A stretch of 64,000 bases of DNA from Euborellia annulipes. Lineage: Eukaryota; Arthropoda; Insecta; Dermaptera; Anisolabididae. A model generated the notes under the pieces. It was not told the origin of the DNA and searched no databases. It was given only the letters and a program-made list of their open reading frames with translations. The translations under genes were made by a program, and so were the position numbers. Location of the stretch: positions 124,001 to 188,000 of the forward strand of contig JAKCPI010002722.1 of assembly GCA_023213315.1 (NCBI GenBank). The letters are read 5' to 3'. The number at the start of each line of letters is the position of its first letter. The first letter of the stretch is position 1. Shown here in pieces: positions 1 through 11,810 of the stretch.

Positions 1-23
1 AAAAAAACAATCTATTTATATAA

Positions 24-216
24 TTCGCTAATGTACGTCTGTCTGTCTGTCCGTCTGTCACTATTTGGACAACTTCCCGTTGAAATTTTGAAACGATTAA
101 GGACCTTCTAGGGATTACAGGAAAATTATTTTCATCCCGAAATTCCTATAATTTTTTGAGTTATTAATTCCTAAAGGTACGATTTCTTCCATTGTATGGA
201 GAACGCCGCGGCTAGT
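24..216. repeat. GTCT-repeat interspersed element (HINE-like?)
   Basis: A short GTCT tandem array (about 37-58) is followed by AT-rich sequence and ends near 216 with CCGCGGCTAGT. The layout of a short 5' part, a GTCT/GTCY microsatellite and a GC-rich end recalls Helentron-associated short elements (DINE-1/HINE type) of arthropods. The class is inference; only the microsatellite is directly visible. Its left end may be cut by the window edge. Confidence 0.3.
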
Positions 217-230
217 ATATTTAAAAATAT

Positions 231-1665
231 TTATTTTTAACAACGAAATCTGTTAGTTCTAATCTATAGTTAAAAAAGAACATAAATTTTGTAGATTTTG
301 TTTAATTTAAATTTGTTATTTATCCAATAAAATGTTAAGTTTAGGCAGTAACAAAGCGTGTATTCTAAGTTTTGAAGCCATTATTGATTAATTCTCAATA
401 TTTTTTTTTTATCTATTGATATATTCTTTAAAATGTTTAATAAAATTGACCTTACTTCTTAAGTAACCAACACAACTCTATAAACTCTTTCCTTTCATTC
501 AGCAACTCTAACAAGCATTATAAATATACAGAAAGCAATCTAACCGTGAAACGCATATTTAAACAGAAAAAAATTTAAGATGACTGTCAATTTCCTGATG
601 AATTTGCATAACCGTCAAATATGCATGTTATGTCACCAAGCGAGCGCTAAGGGAAGGATGAGAGCGTCTATGATGATGACCTCTTGAACACAAAAGAGTG
701 AACGCAGAAACGCCGCAGTTTTAATTTAGAAAACATCAACAAACAAATTAGCCAATCGCGGTTGTTAATTTTAGAAAGAAGAAATTAGGTCTTTGTGGGA
801 GGGTGGTCGGCTGTCGTCACTATCGTCAACAGTAGACATGCCTTCTGACCTTATTCTTGTCATCAGGAGGATTTCAAGTAGACAACCCTGGAGATTACCT
901 TGAAAAAGTGTGGGTGGAAACACAAGAGATGATCAGTTTGTGCGTCAGAATCGTCCTTTCTTCTCGCTCCAATAAAATCGTGTAAAGACATTCGAATAGA
1001 GAATTTCCCCGGGACGACAGCTGATGACGTCATCTGGGGGGCCGAATCATTTATAAATAAATTTAGAAATCAATCTGTATATTGTTTAAAATCAAAAATT
1101 TGCCTGATATTTTGGGATTTAGAAGAGAAAACAAATAAAAATTATTTTTATTTATCTATTCAAATTTAGATTTTTTTTTGTTACGCACCTATTTATTCTT
1201 CTTTTTTATTTATTTTTTTTTTTTTAAATAAATTATCAACATGAGCCTCCATTTACTCCTTTGGACGAGAATAGTGCATCCGTTTAAACGAAAATTTTTT
1301 ACAATTTATATTATACCTTGTAACTTTTCTCCCCTCACTTTCTATCCCACCTCGGTTAGTTGTCATACTACTATATTAAATTCTAGTCAATGTCATTTTG
1401 CGTTTTATTACAAATGAAACAGATTACTATAAACTTTATGGTTCATTCATATATTCCATATAATTAATATCCCAAATAGAAATGTTTTAATTACCTTTAA
1501 AATTGAATTAAAATTTGTAACCGCTTAGAGAAAGACCATATTGGATCTTCTAATTTCCTTTTTATTTACATAATGTTATAAACATATTCAAAGCATTGAC
1601 ATTTGAATTGCAAATAAGCTTATAATTAATATATGTTCATAACTATATGTAATAATAATTTTAAA
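231..1665. other. Non-genic stretch with a non-repetitive island
   Basis: Mostly AT-rich sequence without a supported gene. About 600-1040 is less AT-rich, has no copy elsewhere in the window and carries a CRE-like site at 1025-1032. From 1040 to 1665 I see only poly-T tracts and AT-rich DNA. Confidence 0.4.
1018..1032. promoter_or_regulatory. E-box plus CRE palindrome candidate
   Basis: CAGCTG (1018-1023) lies next to the full palindrome TGACGTCA (1025-1032), the consensus CREB/ATF site. It sits in the non-repetitive island 600-1040. No promoter or start codon can be tied to it, so a regulatory role is inference. Confidence 0.25.
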
Positions 1666-2316
1666 AATCTGGTGTGACTGGCGCACAGCACACAACTTTC
1701 TCTTACCTTCGGTAATCGAAAGTTGTGTCTGTGCTGTCACCTGATTTTGTGTCCACATATATTTAGTTCCCGACAGTACGTAACATATGAATTCAGATGT
1801 AAAATTTATAAGTATGGGAAAATATTTATATTTTGTTACCATGGCAACCATTTCTCCTATCTTCCCTATGAAATACAAGAGTAAAGTGGTCTTCAGAAGA
1901 TTTCAATTGCAAAATGAGAATATACATTTTAAAGAGAATCTAAAAATTAATTGATTTTGAATTTAAAAAAAAATCGCTGGAGCAAATTTTGAGAAAATCG
2001 AAAAAAACTGAAAAAGTACATCAGTAAAGTACTAGTACTCTTTGGCCGATTTTGATTAAAAGCTTATTTTTCCGGTCCGGGGGGTGTTTAATATAAAATT
2101 TCAACCTTGTAGCTCAATTCCTTCATGCTTAAAATTGAACACAGACACACACACAGCACACACACACAACAGACCATGTCGCGAAAACACTTTTTTTGGA
2201 TTCAGGGGACCTCAAAACGTGAAGATCCATCAAAATCTCGACATCGAATTTTTGACATGAATCCAATACTTTCTCTCTATATATATATTACATATATACA
2301 TAGGTAAGAGAAAGTA
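1666..2316 (+). mobile_element. Family A hairpin-ended element, copy A1
   Basis: Near-complete reference copy. The left end is a hairpin of about 40-nt arms (1666-1747) starting AATCTGGTGTGACTGG and returning to CACCTGATT, with ACTTTCTCTTACC near its tip. The right end (2267-2316) is a second hairpin, TACTTTCTCT... returning as AGAGAAAGTA around an AT repeat. Inside are a conserved block with AAGTACTAGTACTCTTTGG, a CA microsatellite and a block CCTCAAAACGTGAAGATCC. No coding capacity. At least ten other copies or fragments occur in the window. Confidence 0.75.
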
Positions 2317-2744
2317 AAAAAATATAAATACCGTGAGCTAAAAGAAATAAAAACAAAAGGGCGTAGTTTGTTTGATTAGAAAGGGCTAACTGCTTGTTCA
2401 AGGTAGAAAGTTTATTTGTTTTTTGATAAAAGAATCTACAATATCAATTGAAGCTTGAATTGAACAATTTTCCTTTTCTTACTTGGTTGATTTTTGCTTG
2501 TGGAATATGCGGATGTAAAATTATAACAGAAAATTTAATTAATATAGTAAAATTCCAATAGCTAGTTCTGGAATATTAATTTAACTCTGTGACGAGGATA
2601 ATTTAATTTTTACATTTGTGGAGTTCAATTTAGTTTGGTTCGGATTCCCACCAACACACCACAGAATTCCGAATTCCATTTAAATTGATTTTGAAACTAA
2701 TACTTTGAAATTGATAATTTAAACAAATTTATGGTAACAATTTT

Positions 2745-3419
2745 TACTTTCTCTTACCTCTATATATATGTTAATATATATATATAGAGAGAAAGTATTG
2801 GATTCATGTCAAAAATTCGATGTCGAGATTTTTGATGGATCTTCACGTTTTGAGGTCCCCTGAATCCAAAAAAGTGGTTTTCGCGACATGGTCTGTCTGT
2901 CTGTCTGTGTCTTGTGTGTGTGTGTGTCTGTGAACAAAATATCTCAAGAACGAAAAGAGCTAGGAGGTTGAAATTTTATATTTAAGTTAGGCACCCCCAT
3001 GGGACGTGACACGAAGCTTTTGAACAAAATCGACCAAAGAGTACTAGTACTTTACTGATGCACTTTTTCAGTTTTTTTCGATTTTCTCAAAATTCGCTCC
3101 AGCGATTTTTTTTTAAATTCAAAAATCAATTATTTTTTAGATTCTCTTTAAAATGTATATTCTCATTTTGTCATTGAAATCTTCTGAAGATCACTTTACT
3201 CTTGTTCTCCATAGGAAAGATAGGAGAAATGGTCGCCATGGTAACAAAATATAAATATTTTCACATATAAATTTTACATCTTGAAATTCGAATGTACCGT
3301 ATTGTCGGAAACTAAATACATGTCGACACAAAAAAATCTGGTGTGACAAGCACAGTACCCAACTTTCGATTTCCGAAGGTAAGAGAAAGTTGTGTGCTGT
3401 GCGCCAGTCACACCAGATT
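2745..3419 (-). mobile_element. Family A hairpin-ended element, copy A2
   Basis: Full-length copy in the opposite orientation to A1, 428 bp away. It begins with the TACTTTCTCTTACC hairpin and ends with the hairpin closing in CACACCAGATT at about 3419. A GTCT/GT microsatellite lies at about 2902-2934. With A1 it forms a long inverted repeat spanning 1666-3419. Confidence 0.75.
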
Positions 3420-4421
3420 TTTTAAAGTAATTTTTGCTTTTAAATTAATTCACTAACGGCTGCTTGTTCTCTTGTTTACTTACCAAAACTTCTTTTTTTT
3501 ATTTAATTAATCGGACAACAGCTTTAGTCATCAGTTAAGACCAGACAAAAAAGCATAAAAATATGGAAAAAAGTGCTTAAAAAACATAAAAATCTTGAAT
3601 AAAAATTTGCTTAATAAGCACATAAAATTTGACAAAAAGCATTAAATAAGCAACTGAAGCAAAAAAAACTCCACACATACCTTTCTACTAAATTATACTA
3701 TTATTACATTACTCTTACTATTACGAAATATTAAATAGGATCGATATAGGAAAGAAAAGGCAAGGGTCCGCCGCAGGCGGCCCCGAGCCAGAGTCAGGGG
3801 GCTCTAGGAGGACGAAACCCCAATAGCAATAAGCAATAAGCATTTTGCTTAAAATTAGTCATATAGAAGTAGACCATGCCACGGCCTGTGTATACCTATA
3901 GTCGATCATACATGTTCACTCGTTATTTTTTAGGCAATAGAGGAATGCAAAAATCATTAATGAGTTGGTCATATGGCTTGCCTACCTTCCAGGCATTTAT
4001 GCTTCTAATGATAGCTAAAACAACGATCCAAAATTAAAAAAAAAAAAAAATCTAAAACTACAATATAAAACACGTAGTGTCTCATGGAGACTTAAAGTTT
4101 GTAGGTTCAATTACCACCCAAACCGATAAAAATTGATGTAAATACCAATTGATAATAATTTTGTTCTTACAAATATAATAACCCAAAAAAAATAATGATT
4201 TGTGATCATTGAAAGTAAAGGACTTAAATATGCTCAAACAAAAGTCAAAATATAACTTAAGAAGAGGTAGGATAAATTCTCAACTTTTCAATTTATTTGA
4301 TAAATTTCATCATTACAATTATGGAGTGACAATGAAATGAAAGATAAATTAAATTAGTGAATAACCATATTCACACTAGTTCCAAATCATTCATCTTGTC
4401 ATTTATCAATTACTAATTTAA
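3420..4421. other. Non-genic stretch
   Basis: No gene seen. 3538-3665 is a short AT-rich repeat that recurs at 63921-64000. 3760-3820 is a GC-rich patch (GGGTCCGCCGCAGGCGGCC) of unknown origin. The rest is AT-rich. Confidence 0.4.
3538..3665 (+). repeat. AT-rich interspersed repeat, copy 1
   Basis: Starts GACCAGACAAAAAAGCATAA and contains AAAAAGTGCTTAAAAA. A close copy starts at 63921 and runs off the window end. Origin unknown. Confidence 0.5.
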
Positions 4422-5690
4422 GGCCGGTATTCATAATCGAGACTTATTGAACAAGTCAGACTAAAGTAATTGCTTAAGTTCACTTTCGATTCATAGTCAC
4501 AAACAAGCAATCCTTTGAGTCAGTGCAAACGAGCAGCACCTGGCGGAGACTTGACAAAGTAAAGACTTGTTACCTAGGTCACTAACCCTAACTTATTCGA
4601 TGTTTTCGTTATTCAGAGTTATTTCTTAAGCCAAGACTAGTTTCAAATAAGTTCGTTCGATTTCATAGTTATTTTTCATGCGGACTAGATAGCAAACAAG
4701 TCAGAATTTAACAAGTCAAGTCGAGAGGTGACTTGAGTCTTTGTTTTTGAAAGCAGTTGTCAGATTTTAATTTTCAAATTATCATAAAAGTAAAAAATTA
4801 AGGTAAGAATTAATTATTAAATTAAATTATTATTAAATAACATTATTATTTATTCAAATTTCCACTTGGAATATAATAATTAATAAAAATATATTTTTTT
4901 GCAGTTCTATTTTTGGAAATTATAGTTTATAAATATGGGGATTGACTTCCCCGAGACTTTCTCGTATATTCTTTTGGAATTACGTCTGGGTGTGTGTGTA
5001 AACACGATTGCTTAAAACCAAAGCAGCTAGATCGATGAAATTTGGTATATGCTCCTTGCACTAAAATTGTAGATTTCTATCAACTTTTGGAGTAAATACG
5101 TCACTTGGAAGTAGTACTTTACTTAAAAAGTTTTTTCAAAAATTTTGAAATTTTCAATTTTTTTGTTATATTATGATAAAATACTCTATTTTAAAAAGTT
5201 TTTATTCTTTGACATTTTTACGAAAACTGAATAGTTTTGAAATAATCACAGAAGAAATAGAAAATATTCGTTAATTTTGATAAAAAATAAAACAAAATCA
5301 TACAGGTGTCATTAAAAAAAGGGTAAATATAAACAAATTAATTTGTTTCACAAATGCATTTGTTTATATTTACCCTTTTTTTAATGACACCTGTATGATT
5401 TTGTTTTGATTTTATCAAAATTAACGAATATTTTCTATTTCTTCTGTGATTATTTCAAAAATTATTCAGTTTTCGTAAAAATGTCAAAAAATAAAACTTT
5501 TAAAATAGGTATTTTATCATAATATAACAAAAAATTGAAAATTTCAAAATTTTGAAAAAACATTTTACAGTAAAGTACTACTTCCAAGTGACGTATTTAC
5601 TCCAAAAGTTGATAGAAATCTACAATTTTAGTGTAAGGAGCATATACCAAATTTCATCGATCTAGCTGCTTTGGTTTTTAAGCAATCGTG

Positions 5691-5734
<44 letters not shown>

Positions 5735-6890
5735 TAATGCCAAAAATGGTTTTTTTGGACTCAGGGGAGGTCTAAAACGTGGAGAAACATCAAAATCTCG
5801 AAGTCGAATTTTTTTACGATTACATAACTTTCTCTATACGAGAAAGTAAAAAAAAAGAAGAGTTAAATAACTATTAATTATTTAAATTTACATTTGGAGT
5901 ATAATCTTTAATAATAACTAAAATATTTATTTTAGATGGACTTGCACACACAATTATGATTTAAATTTATATTGTGGAAGTGTTTTTTATGATGAACTAA
6001 AGTGTTGATAGTTAATAAAATAAAACACGGTAGTTTTTTGGTTGCAGGTCAATTTTCGACTGAACATTCAGTTCAAATGGTTATAAATCATAATCTTCAG
6101 GCTTGGAAATCACAATCAAGTTATATTTACTATAATAAATGAATGCTTTCATTTCTTTATAATATAAAAATACATTTTAGTTTTGTGATTAACAAAATTT
6201 TAAATAAATTAAATTTTCATTGTACATGTAATATTTGTTATTTACCTAAAGACACCAAAAATCCTTTGTAAAGATATTTAAGAACAATTCTTAGCTTATT
6301 TTTTTCCAAATGATGTGTCTATATATTTTTTTTTATTAATAAATATATATTTCTATGTATATTAAGGCCTTATTATAGTTTTTAACCTAAAAAGGTTTTT
6401 AATTCAGCTGTCCTTGTTTATTTTTTTTTTTTTAATTTTTATATTTTGTAAAAAAATTAATTATTTTTTTTTTAATTTTTATATTTTTTTAAAAAAATTA
6501 ATTATTTGTAATTAAATGTTTTAATTTATAGTATTTATTTAAATTAATTTCAATTTTTATTATGTTGCCTACTTCACAAAACGTCAAATTATTTTTTCAC
6601 AATAATATAATATTTCTGTAATATTTTATTCTTTGAAATTTTCGACTCGCCATATTAGCCGAAGGTTGCCGATTGTATCCGATCGGAGCCGAGAATAGCC
6701 GAAGTCGTTGACTTGACGAAGCAATTGGTTTGGCAAACAAGCAATGTTTATTGGAACTCTGACTTCAAAAAGTCTTGCTTGAATAATGTTTATGAAATCA
6801 TAAGCGAACTAGATCGACTTGTTCAAAAAAAGTCTTACTTCATGGAGTCAGACTTAAGCACAAAAACAAGTTTCAATTATGAATACGGCC
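4422..6890. mobile_element. PIF/Harbinger-like TIR element, non-autonomous
   Basis: The ends are imperfect inverted repeats: GGCCGGTATTCATAATCGAG at 4422 and its counterpart ATTATGAATACGGCC ending at 6890. Both are flanked by TAA (4419-4421 and 6891-6893). A 3-bp TWA duplication with GGCC-type ends is the PIF/Harbinger signature. Both subterminal regions carry repeated AAGTC-type words. No transposase frame is seen; the 63-codon frame at 6713-6904 reads through the right terminus and is not a gene. The interior hosts the family B palindrome. Superfamily is inferred from TSD and termini only. Confidence 0.6.
4956..5847. mobile_element. Family B giant palindrome element
   Basis: Ends in short inverted repeats ACTTTCTCGTATA (4956) and TATACGAGAAAGT (to 5847). 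Between them two arms of about 345 bp (about 4992-5337 and 5359-5700) are nearly perfect reverse complements around a roughly 20-bp centre near 5348. A CA microsatellite (5694-5733) adjoins the right arm. The right flank carries a module (GGGGAGGTCTAAAACGTGGA, then ATCAAAATCTCGAAGTCGAA) that is a diverged version of the family A right end, so A and B are related. No coding capacity. Confidence 0.7.
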
Positions 6891-8582
6891 TAAGTACAGA
6901 TTAGAGTTGGGTATTATTGTTTCTTTTTTGTTCTTTTAGTCAGAACAAAACGAATTTCAAGTGTTTGTCTCTTGTCATTCTCACTTTATCTATATCTACC
7001 TTATTTAATAAAACTTTCGTGTAAGTGATGATTTATAATAGTTAATTATTTCTTCTTCCAGCCAGCTAATTACTCCATCTTCCACTTTTGTATAAATAGA
7101 TTATTATTAATGCAAATGGGCTTATTATTATTTTTAATATTAAATCGGGAATCATGAGCTTGAAAGCAATTTGCTGTCTAGAATTTACGTACATATTCCA
7201 TTTATGCATTAAGAGAACATTACTGGGTTAATTGTGGATAGTATTATGTAGAGAATATGTTGGCATCATCTCACCACATTTAGACATCTTTTTGTCGTAG
7301 GCCTATTTTAGATAGTGATAATAAGAATTTAATGGTAAATATTTAAAACTAATCTTATGCAGTTAAGATTTAAATAATATTAAAAATTATTGTTTTATCA
7401 AATGAGCATGTCAAAAAAATAAATTCTAAAAACTAGTATTTAAATATTTAATTTATAGAGAATATTGCTTTTTGTATTACTATACCTGGGGACTGCGAGT
7501 TATTTGGTCCAATTCTGCCATTACAAGTGTTTTATTTCTCACCCAGTTTTGTAACTTGCTTGTTCCTATTATTTGTTTCAACTTTTTCTCTTGTACCGTT
7601 CCCGCAAAGAGAAATGGACATAAGAAAAATAATCATTTTAATTCATTTGACTGTAGATATACTGTAGCCATATATCATTTTCTAAATTGAATATATAGAC
7701 TACAGTGCTAAATTAATAATTTTAAAGTCGTCTCCTGAAAGATGATTTAATTTATTTTCTTGCAACTTTATTCTATTTATAAAATAGCATTTCTCAAATT
7801 AAAATCTGTCATCGAAACAACTTGATTCGCAATAGGAAATCTCCTCTTTTTGTTCCGCTTTCCGGTCCAAAGACCAAGTTTGACGGCATTTCCTTTTCGC
7901 CTATATACTACAACCCTTTTTCATTCCGGCTGAGTTTGTTTTCCTCCCTGTCCTGCATTAGTATTGGGTCGTTCCCTTTAAGCAATCCCAAATGGTGACC
8001 TCACAAAACTCCTTTTGGGTGCATTCAGTTATTCAATTCTTTGCGTTTTGTTCAACAAATAAAAGAAAAAAAAGAAAGAAAACATAAATTGACGACTGTA
8101 ACAAACTTGTTTTTTATTGTTTGAACAAAATTAATTTAAAAAAATATATTGGTTATTTTTAAGTTTTCCAGTCCGCATTTTTATTAATAATTCCTCATGA
8201 TTCTTTGTCTTTACCCATAAATATCCATTATTTATTTAAATTAATTACAATTCAATTATTTTGAAAGTAAGCACATTTCTTAAAGTAGTTCAACCGACTA
8301 AAGACCTAGAGTTGAATTCAGCATCTCCAGCCCATCCAAGGCATTTCTCTTCATCCTTTGCAACAAATAAATTTTATTCTGTTTTAACGAGACTGGTATC
8401 ACTGGCTTATGGAAGCACAAAAAAATATTAATTAATTAATAAGAAAGAAATATTAAATGCCTTCAACAAATTTTCTTTTTTATAATTTTTCTCAAAAAAT
8501 TTTTTTTTAGACTATCAATTGAAAAATTGTTTAATTTAAAATTTACAGATGCTGGGTCGGTAGATTTTAATCTTCAAAGTCC
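6891..8582. other. Non-genic AT-rich stretch
   Basis: No gene or repeat copy recognised. 7840-8000 is slightly less AT-rich, with no homologous copy in the window. Confidence 0.35.
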
Positions 8583-8692
8583 GATGTTTTTTTCTAGGCA
8601 CTCGCTGATGAAATAAGGTGTTGGTTTTTCAAATTTTTCAAAAGATTTCTTTAAAAATTTATTTCATCAACGAGTGTCGAGAAAAAAACATC
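8583..8692. repeat. Small fold-back, 34-bp arms
   Basis: Arms 8583-8616 and 8659-8692 are inverted repeats with about four mismatches, starting GATGTTTTTTTCTAGGCACT, around a 42-bp loop. Non-coding; class unknown. Confidence 0.55.
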
Positions 8693-9439
8693 TGATATAT
8701 TTTTATTATATAACAAGAAAGTTCTAAAAATGTATAAAATCCACTATGACACTTTTATAAAGACTTTTTGTCAGTTCTGATGGTTCCAATATAGAACCAA
8801 AACGTCAACTTACAAAATAAATATATAAAGAAAAAAATATAGCTGCATTTTCTCATTTGGTTCTACCTCGATTAATAAATATATGATCAAAGCTATACAT
8901 TTGCATTTTACAATTAATTATTAAGAATTTAGTTTTTCATTAGGTGGGCCTTAGGCTATTACTCCCTCTCGCCTCTTACCTTATTGAATTTTTTTCCAAT
9001 ATTCAAAATGATATACTAAAATATTCACTCAGCATACAAAAGAATTTTGATGGTTTTAAAATATCACTAACACTTGCGTGCCTTAATTAAAATAATTATA
9101 ATTAACTTTGGATAATATTGAAAAAACTTTTTTAAGCCAATTTCCAATTTTATTATCTCATAAAACATTAATTTTAATTCAATAAAGATATTGAATTTAA
9201 TTTATGGCATTATTTTATTTTATTATTTCAGGTTTAAACTGAAGCTCTTGGGAGGTGGACTCTAAGGGGAGGGGAATTTCAACAATCAAATTTCAATTTT
9301 TTTTTTTTTTTTTTTGAAAATGGAGGGGGTCTATTTAGGTATGGGGGAAACTAGGGTCGGAACCAGGATTAGAGAGTCGGGGAAGTTTAATATTTAATAT
9401 TATCGTCTAGCTCAGCGCCAAATGGAATCGCGCTTCCCT

Positions 9440-10000
9440 TGGGAGGCTTGGACTAGTCTAAGGGGAGGCGCGAATATTGGCCACCAAGATCCTCCAATTT
9501 TCCAATTGATTACTAGTTTTATAAATAAAATAATTTAGAAGATTCTGGGACCGAGTTTTTAATTAAAAAATAAATATGAATAAATAAAAAATATTTTTAT
9601 GGGGGGCAAAAAAATTTTTTTTAGAAAATTAAAATAATTTAATATGTTCAAATAGTATAAAACAAAAACAAATCTACTATAAAACTTTAAAAATTTTAAA
9701 TAAAATCACAATTTTAATAAAATTAAAATTTTTAAAAATTTGCTAGTGATTTTATCAAAAACTTTTGGAAAAAATTTGGAAAAAAATGAATTTCTTACTC
9801 TTTTAATTTTTTTTAATTTAGAAGATTTTATTTTTCAAAAGTAAAAATGTATCATTTTTAAAAATAAATGAAATAAAAGAAGAAATATTGCCCCCCTCTG
9901 CCCCCCCCCCTGTAGGATGCCAGGGGGGGGCAATGTACCCTTGCCCCCCCCCCCCCTAGTTCCGGCGCCTATGGTTGTAACATAAAGTTTGGAAACCACT
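9440..10000. mobile_element. hAT-like MITE copy broken by a second MITE
   Basis: Left part (GCGCGAATATTGGCCACCAA, about 9468) and right end (AAAGTTTGGAAACCACTGG, to about 10000) match the compact element at 13298-13559. Between them (about 9598-9973) lies a copy of the G/C-homopolymer MITE found complete at 38245-38637, in reverse orientation and missing its left terminus. Nested and degenerate. Confidence 0.55.
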
Positions 10001-10914
10001 GGCCTAAAGTAAGACTCATTCTAGAAAATTATACTATGTGTAAAACCCAAAGACGGATCCAGGGAAGTTTTTCAGGGTTTTAATTTTTTTCTGACTAGAC
10101 GCGAAGCTGGCCGAAGGCGATAGCATTGTTAATTATTTTATTTATTAGGATTGGATAAGGGGTTGAAAAATTGAAAAAATGTTTTTTAAGTTTATTTTAG
10201 CTAAATCGATAGCTTAGACATTTAATAAATCGAAAACATTAAAAAAATAGGGTTGATTATTATTTTGATTAGGGGTGATGAAGGGTTGATTATTTAAGAA
10301 AGGCCTTGGAATATTCTAAATCACTTGTTGACATTCTTTTCCAGCTTAAATATAGTTTTTTTTTTTTTTTTACCCCCTTTCTCCCCCCCACCCCACTCGA
10401 ATTTTATAAATAATATAATATAAATGGGGGGGGGGTTTTTTTTTTTTAAAAAGGGGGCCCCCCCCCTAAATATAGTTAGATTAAAGTAAAAGTTTTTTTT
10501 TCTTTTTTAATAAAAAGGGAATTGTTATGTTCATCTATTTTATTTCAAAACAAAGAGAGACAAGTCTCTCGTTCAGTCGAGCTCGTGGCCTGCTTGCAGG
10601 CGCCGAGCTCTTTTTTAGTTGTGTGTAAAGTGAATCAAAGTGAATAATTAATATAGTGTAACCCACCCTGACCTCACCGTAAACCAGCACACCCTCTTGA
10701 GTGTCTTATTAAAGGTAATTATTAAGCATTTTATCGTTGAAAAAAAAAATGATAGAAACAAATAATGTGATTGCGAAAAACGATTCTTTTGAATATGAAA
10801 TTAAATATTTTATATTTCACCAAGGGTAGAGGGTGAATATAAGCTGTTGAAAGGAAGAGGGGGAGTGTAGGTGTCATTGAAAGAAATTGGTTTTTTATTT
10901 TTATTTATTTATTT
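10001..10914. other. Non-genic, homopolymer-rich
   Basis: Long T, C, G and A runs at 10350-10470. No gene, and no element boundaries that I can place. Confidence 0.3.
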
Positions 10915-11164
10915 ATTTTTTTAAACACTCACTTTTTTCTCATTTACACCCAACATTCACACACACATTCACACAGTCTTTACGGCAACTCAGGCCATAT
11001 TAGACTTTATACGATAACCGTTATTAATTAATAATATACATATTGGAGGTCCAGGCATTTCAATTTAAGCTATTTGGTATCCATTTCGGACTGCCAGAGG
11101 TCCGAACACTCGACGTTCGGTTTAGAAGGTAGGCACGCTACCAAATACACCAAGTCTGAGGGCA
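10915..11164 (-). mobile_element. SINE family 1, copy
   Basis: On the minus strand: a tRNA-like head with B-box-like CGAACGTCGAGTGTTCGGAC, then the family body (CGGTTATCGTATAAAGTC) and a 3' tail of short GTGTGAATG words ending in poly-A. Same order as the better copies at 36051 and 56493. Confidence 0.55.
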
Positions 11165-11810
11165 TTTTTTTTAATCTTTTTTTTAAGTCACCATTATTTA
11201 CCATTATATTCTTTCTATTTGGCCTATATTTTTGTTAATCAAATTTCTTTAATATACTATTACTCAGGAGTGGATTAAGGGTTGAAAATTAAAATAAAAT
11301 AATTTCAAAATAAAATAAAAATAAAATATTATTTATTTATAAATGTATTCAAATTATTTTGAGAGTAATTTCGCGGTGAAGGCTCGCATTTCCTTAAAGG
11401 GGGGGGGGGGGGAGGTATGAAGGCATTAACCAGGGGGGTTAATGCCCCCTCCCCTATAATGCCCTATATTAATGTTTTTTAATACTTTTACTAAAAAATA
11501 AGTGCATTCCGTTTGAGTTAAAATTTATATTCAATATTTAGCAAATAGCATAGTGGGGTAGAAACATTCTAATGTCATTCTAAAATTTCTTATTACTGGG
11601 GCTGAATTAATTTTTGAGAATTTCGAAACTCTCTTAAACAGATAATAATAACACAGGCTAACTTAGGAACCTATCGAATCTCTTGCAGAATTTTGTAGGG
11701 ATTTTTTTCATTAGGTAGAAAAGTAAGATATGATTAGTCCACTTATAATTTTACTGGGGTGAGTTCATCTTTTTGTATATAGAACTAATCTCATTTCGGA
11801 TTTGAATTTT

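Noticed and set aside
6713..6904. 63-codon frame
   Set aside because: Spans the right terminus of the PIF/Harbinger-like element; no domain.
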